Shown here one piece after another: positions 61,171 through 64,000 of a stretch of DNA of 64,000 nt. Position numbers and translations under genes: made by a program. The stretch is taken from NCBI RefSeq assembly GCF_900102215.1, contig NZ_FNBG01000001.1, positions 186,001 to 250,000 on the forward strand, in the 5' to 3' direction. The notes beneath the pieces were generated by a model, which saw only the letters and a list, made by a program, of their open reading frames with translations, was not told where the DNA came from and ran no database searches. Every line of letters begins with the position of its first letter. The stretch's first letter is position 1. The stretch is from Fontibacillus panacisegetis (GTDB taxonomy: Bacteria; Bacillota; Bacilli; Paenibacillales; Paenibacillaceae).

Positions 61171-63222
61171 CTAGATTTTTACGGTATAGGAGGCACTGGT
61201 TCCCAAGACGGCATTGTCCTTCAATAGCAGCACTTCCCCGCTCATATGCTGTCCTGCAAACCTGTAGCCGCGAGGTCCTTGATGGGAAAACAATACGGTA
61301 TCCACCCGTTGACCATGTCTAATAGATAGAGCAGTAGCGAGATTTGACGGAACTCTATTACCGTAGCTATTTAACACTTCAACCTCAGAGATCAGCGGCT
61401 GCTCTTGCTCCGAGTCAAGAGTTCGAGAGGGATATAATACAGTCACAAATTTCGTAAACCCGCTTCCTCGTCGACGGAACTCTGCCTTAAGTGACGGGGT
61501 TTTCTCATTATAATTTCGAGACACCCAAGCGGAGCCAATTAACGTCTGGCATGCCACAATGGGTATAATCCGAAGTGATGGCCCCCTATCGGGCTCGAAC
61601 GCGAGGATTCCACCATCCTGCTCAACCCTGATCGCCAAACCTTCGGCAAAATGAAAAGGCAACGTATAATCATGCTGCCCATTTGAACGGCATGTATCAA
61701 CCACAATCCAATAATCCGGTTTGACGAACAGGATTTGACGGCGAACCTGAACGGGCTCGCTTAATCTTAGGTAACCATCATGACTCCCCTGCACATAGTC
61801 GAACTCATCCGATGTATTCCAGAAGCGGTCATAAGGTTCAGCCATGTCGTTCCATTTCCATGAGTCTACATAGCTTGAAATGGATACCCCATCAACAGAT
61901 AACGTATTATGCTGAAATGATTCCTTAAAATATCGACGCGCCTCCTGCTCCATGTAGGTATAACGACCAGGGTCCGTCAAAAACTCTCTTCCATAACCAA
62001 AGAGACTGAGATGCAATAAATCGTCATGTCCATGAGCCCGGATGACATCCATATGCCCGGCATCAAACCACAAGTAACGTGCATCTTTGGACCAGTCACT
62101 TCGCATAAAGGCGTAACCGCTCTGAGGCAGCTCTATTGAAGAATAGGAAGGCTCCTGCTCTTCCATTTGTTCATATAATTCATAGCCCTGATTCTGAAAA
62201 TACCAGATCCCTTCGTAGTCGAGGAAAGCATATCCCATTTTCTTCAAGTCACCACGCTGGCACATTACAGCCCCTCTGGTCAGAACATCACGAATATCTG
62301 TCCCGTCACTATCTCCCAGCATGGGCTGATGGCCATCAGGTTGAACAAAAGACAATGATGCACCAAACATTCGATTCAGAGTTTCCATTAGTATTGGGGG
62401 CAGTTCGTAATCGTTCACTTTCGCCAGCAATACCGTTTCGAACAAACAATGCAGCACCTCATGATGGTACATACTGCACTGCTCATTGTGCATTCCGTCG
62501 GCAAATATCTGTATATGGCACATTTCCTGCATACGCTTGACAGCTATATCTAGCCAAGCTCCCGAACCTTCCAGCTCCGGATACAACAGAGCAAGCTGAA
62601 ACAGTCCGTTGCTTTCGAGAAACCCCCAATTGCTCTGTCTGTCATGCGGAGTGTACGCAATGCTCAAATACATCCCATGTCTCTGCACGGCTTCCAAAAA
62701 CAATACTTCCTCTTCCTCACCCCATAAATGAGATTTGCAAACACATTGATAACCTTTTAACCAATTAGTAATCCGAATTCCGCTATCCAGCTTACGCCAG
62801 GTATCCTTGACGTTGTATGCCCGATCAGCGCTTGAGACTACCTCCTCCTCAGTTAGAGGGTTTTGATTCATCCAGTCACGCAGCAAAAATATATATCCTT
62901 CTGCGTATTTCTCCTCCCCAGTTAACCAGTATGCCTGCCCCAATTCACTCATATATCTGGCCCGATTCAGCATCACCAGCCATTCCAAGTCACCATTGTG
63001 CCTGTGATTCCAATCTAAATGATCTGCAAAAGCTACTTCTGTCTCACAACGCTCCATATCCCATCTATGCGTGAAAACAAACGTCTTCTGACAAGCTAAA
63101 TCCGCACGATGCAGCACCTCTGCTACTTCCTCTGGCCACAGTTCCTTACAGGTCTCCACGATAAAATCCCTGTCCCCGGTGTCCCAAAAAAATCGTCTCA
63201 TTCCTTTTGATTTAGAAGTCAT
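61171..63222 (-). CDS. Heparinase II/III-type polysaccharide lyase, cytoplasmic
   Basis: 683 residues. The N-terminal two-thirds fit the alpha-toroid of heparinase II/III and alginate-type lyases (E-W-L-V-M-L-N-R-A-R-Y, Y-W-L-T-G-E-E-K-Y-A, G-I-R-I-T-N-W-L, N-W-G-F-L-E-S-N-G-L, D-G-M-H-N-E-Q-C-S-M-Y-H-H). The C-terminal third has the beta-sandwich motifs G-Y-A-F-M-R-S-D-W and H-G-H-D-D-L-L-H-L-S-L-F-G-Y-G-R-E-F-L-T-D-P-G-R-Y. No signal peptide, so it should act inside the cell on imported uronic-acid oligosaccharides. Its ribosome site GGAGG lies within the last codons of sdaAA, six bases separating the genes. Confidence 0.85.
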   Translation of the reverse strand: MTSKSKGMRRFFWDTGDRDFIVETCKELWPEEVAEVLHRADLACQKTFVFTHRWDMERCETEVAFADHLDWNHRHNGDLEWLVMLNRARYMSELGQAYWLTGEEKYAEGYIFLLRDWMNQNPLTEEEVVSSADRAYNVKDTWRKLDSGIRITNWLKGYQCVCKSHLWGEEEEVLFLEAVQRHGMYLSIAYTPHDRQSNWGFLESNGLFQLALLYPELEGSGAWLDIAVKRMQEMCHIQIFADGMHNEQCSMYHHEVLHCLFETVLLAKVNDYELPPILMETLNRMFGASLSFVQPDGHQPMLGDSDGTDIRDVLTRGAVMCQRGDLKKMGYAFLDYEGIWYFQNQGYELYEQMEEQEPSYSSIELPQSGYAFMRSDWSKDARYLWFDAGHMDVIRAHGHDDLLHLSLFGYGREFLTDPGRYTYMEQEARRYFKESFQHNTLSVDGVSISSYVDSWKWNDMAEPYDRFWNTSDEFDYVQGSHDGYLRLSEPVQVRRQILFVKPDYWIVVDTCRSNGQHDYTLPFHFAEGLAIRVEQDGGILAFEPDRGPSLRIIPIVACQTLIGSAWVSRNYNEKTPSLKAEFRRRGSGFTKFVTVLYPSRTLDSEQEQPLISEVEVLNSYGNRVPSNLATALSIRHGQRVDTVLFSHQGPRGYRFAGQHMSGEVLLLKDNAVLGTSASYTVKI

Positions 63223-63228
63223 TTTGCG

Positions 63229-64000
63229 TTATATGTCCTCCTTGTCTTCATCAGGGAATTCGTTATACAATTTTTTTCGAATTGCTTCTCCTGTCGGTGT
63301 TGTAGCTAGCCCGCCAAGCGCTGTTTCTTTCAGCGTACCCGGCATCGCCTGACCGATACGGTACATGGCTCCGATCACTTCATCCGCCGGAATCACACTT
63401 GTCACTCCGGCAAGTGCTAAATCTGCTGCCACCATGGCATTTGCAGCTCCCATTGCATTGCGCATCACACAAGGAACCTCAACCAGTCCTGCTACAGGGT
63501 CACAGACAAGACCCAGCGTATTTTTGAGCGCAATAGCTACCGCTTGAGCTAACTGCCCCGGCGTACCGCCTGCCATTTCTACAATAGCGCCTGCAGCCAT
63601 AGCAGATGCCGAGCCTACCTCAGCTTGACAACCACCAGTTGCTCCGGAGATAAAGGATTGATTTGCAATGACATATCCAATCGCTCCTGCTGTGAACAAA
63701 AATCGAAGCATTTGATCTCGGTCAACGTTCATTTCTTCGGATAGCCCAAACAAGCAGCCCGGAATTACACCACTGGCTCCGGCCGTTGGCGTCGCTACGA
63801 TCGTTCCCATCGCCGCATTCACTTCGTTTGTAGCAATAGCACGGCTCACAACCTCCAGCATCCTTTTGCCTGATACATTTGTTCCCTGTTTTAAGTACCC
63901 CTGCAGCTTACGTGCATCTCCACCAACTAACCCGCTTCTTGAAATGACCTCTTCTGAGAGGCCACGTTGGACCGCCTTTTCCATCGTATCCAAATGCAGG
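63229..64000 (-). CDS. sdaAA: L-serine dehydratase, iron-sulfur type, alpha subunit (5' partial)
   Basis: The frame runs off the right edge, so the N-terminal ~35 residues are missing; about 257 are visible. The enzyme deaminates L-serine to pyruvate and ammonia with a beta subunit (sdaAB), expected just outside the window. Motifs: T-P-T-A-G-A-S-G-V-I-P-G-C, S-G-A-T-G-G-C-Q-A-E-V-G, and C-D-P-V-A-G-L-V-E-V-P-C; these cysteines bind the [4Fe-4S] cluster. The next gene, the lyase, begins six bases after its stop and uses a ribosome site inside it. That coupling suggests a pathway that yields serine, or a chance arrangement. Confidence 0.93.
   Translation of the reverse strand, partial: LHLDTMEKAVQRGLSEEVISRSGLVGGDARKLQGYLKQGTNVSGKRMLEVVSRAIATNEVNAAMGTIVATPTAGASGVIPGCLFGLSEEMNVDRDQMLRFLFTAGAIGYVIANQSFISGATGGCQAEVGSASAMAAGAIVEMAGGTPGQLAQAVAIALKNTLGLVCDPVAGLVEVPCVMRNAMGAANAMVAADLALAGVTSVIPADEVIGAMYRIGQAMPGTLKETALGGLATTPTGEAIRKKLYNEFPDEDKEDI

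Overview
The window looks like chromosomal DNA of a low-to-moderate GC Gram-positive bacterium of the Paenibacillus type. This is an inference from gene content: a SigA-like sigma factor with very high Bacillales-type similarity, NamA/YqjM, an SgrR-type regulator, futalosine-pathway genes MqnB and MqnD, strong GGAGG-type ribosome sites with many TTG/GTG starts, a DUF6809-like remnant, and large sugar ABC operons. No rRNA, tRNA, CRISPR array, prophage or complete insertion sequence was seen.

Layout. 1-8.9 kb: the 3' part of an SgrR-type regulator, a MITE-like element (copy A), a nitroreductase, NamA, mqnB-mqnD, a four-palindrome intergenic array, a radical SAM protein, a PCYCGC lipoprotein, and a CLC-F type fluoride exporter behind a textbook fluoride riboswitch. 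9-18 kb: a trypsin-like protein, a second SigA-like sigma factor lacking region 1.1, two tandem secreted TIM-barrel proteins with a perfect cre box between them, a KDPG aldolase, a UPF0173 hydrolase and a NiaP-like transporter. 18-31 kb: small enzymes, a TrpXYZ-like ABC operon with a structured leader, MITE copy B (inverted relative to A), an alpha-glucosidase, an MFS drug pump, a sigma factor fused to a C39-like domain, a beta-propeller lipoprotein, and an ABC-2 exporter with a double-MerR regulator. 31-36 kb: an oxidoreductase, a frameshifted DUF6809 remnant, a ribbon-helix-helix gene next to a cluster of hairpins resembling a transfer-origin remnant, an ABC exporter and an AraC regulator. 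36-43 kb: a TPP-riboswitch-controlled thiazole operon (tenI-thiO-thiS-thiG-thiF), another four-palindrome array, and arsR-arsB-arsC. 43-51 kb: assorted housekeeping and membrane genes and a CBM21-like secreted protein.

50.9-64 kb: a long minus-strand catabolic cluster. In transcription order it encodes the serine dehydratase alpha subunit (running off the window), a cytoplasmic heparinase II/III-type lyase, a sugar ABC importer, a Gfo/Idh dehydrogenase, a TIM-barrel isomerase, an unusual regulator, an M20 amidohydrolase, a dihydroorotate-dehydrogenase-like protein and a DapA-like aldolase/lyase. Together they suggest import and breakdown of an unidentified uronate-containing, probably N-acylated or amino-acid-decorated glycan.

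The most unusual signal is not a gene. Four intergenic arrays each carry four short palindromes at nearly fixed centre-to-centre distances (51-62-50/51 bp in three TGCA-N4-TGCA arrays; 51-72-51 bp in a GGAA-N5-TTCC array). Geometry is kept while the palindrome sequence changes. I do not recognise this as a described element.
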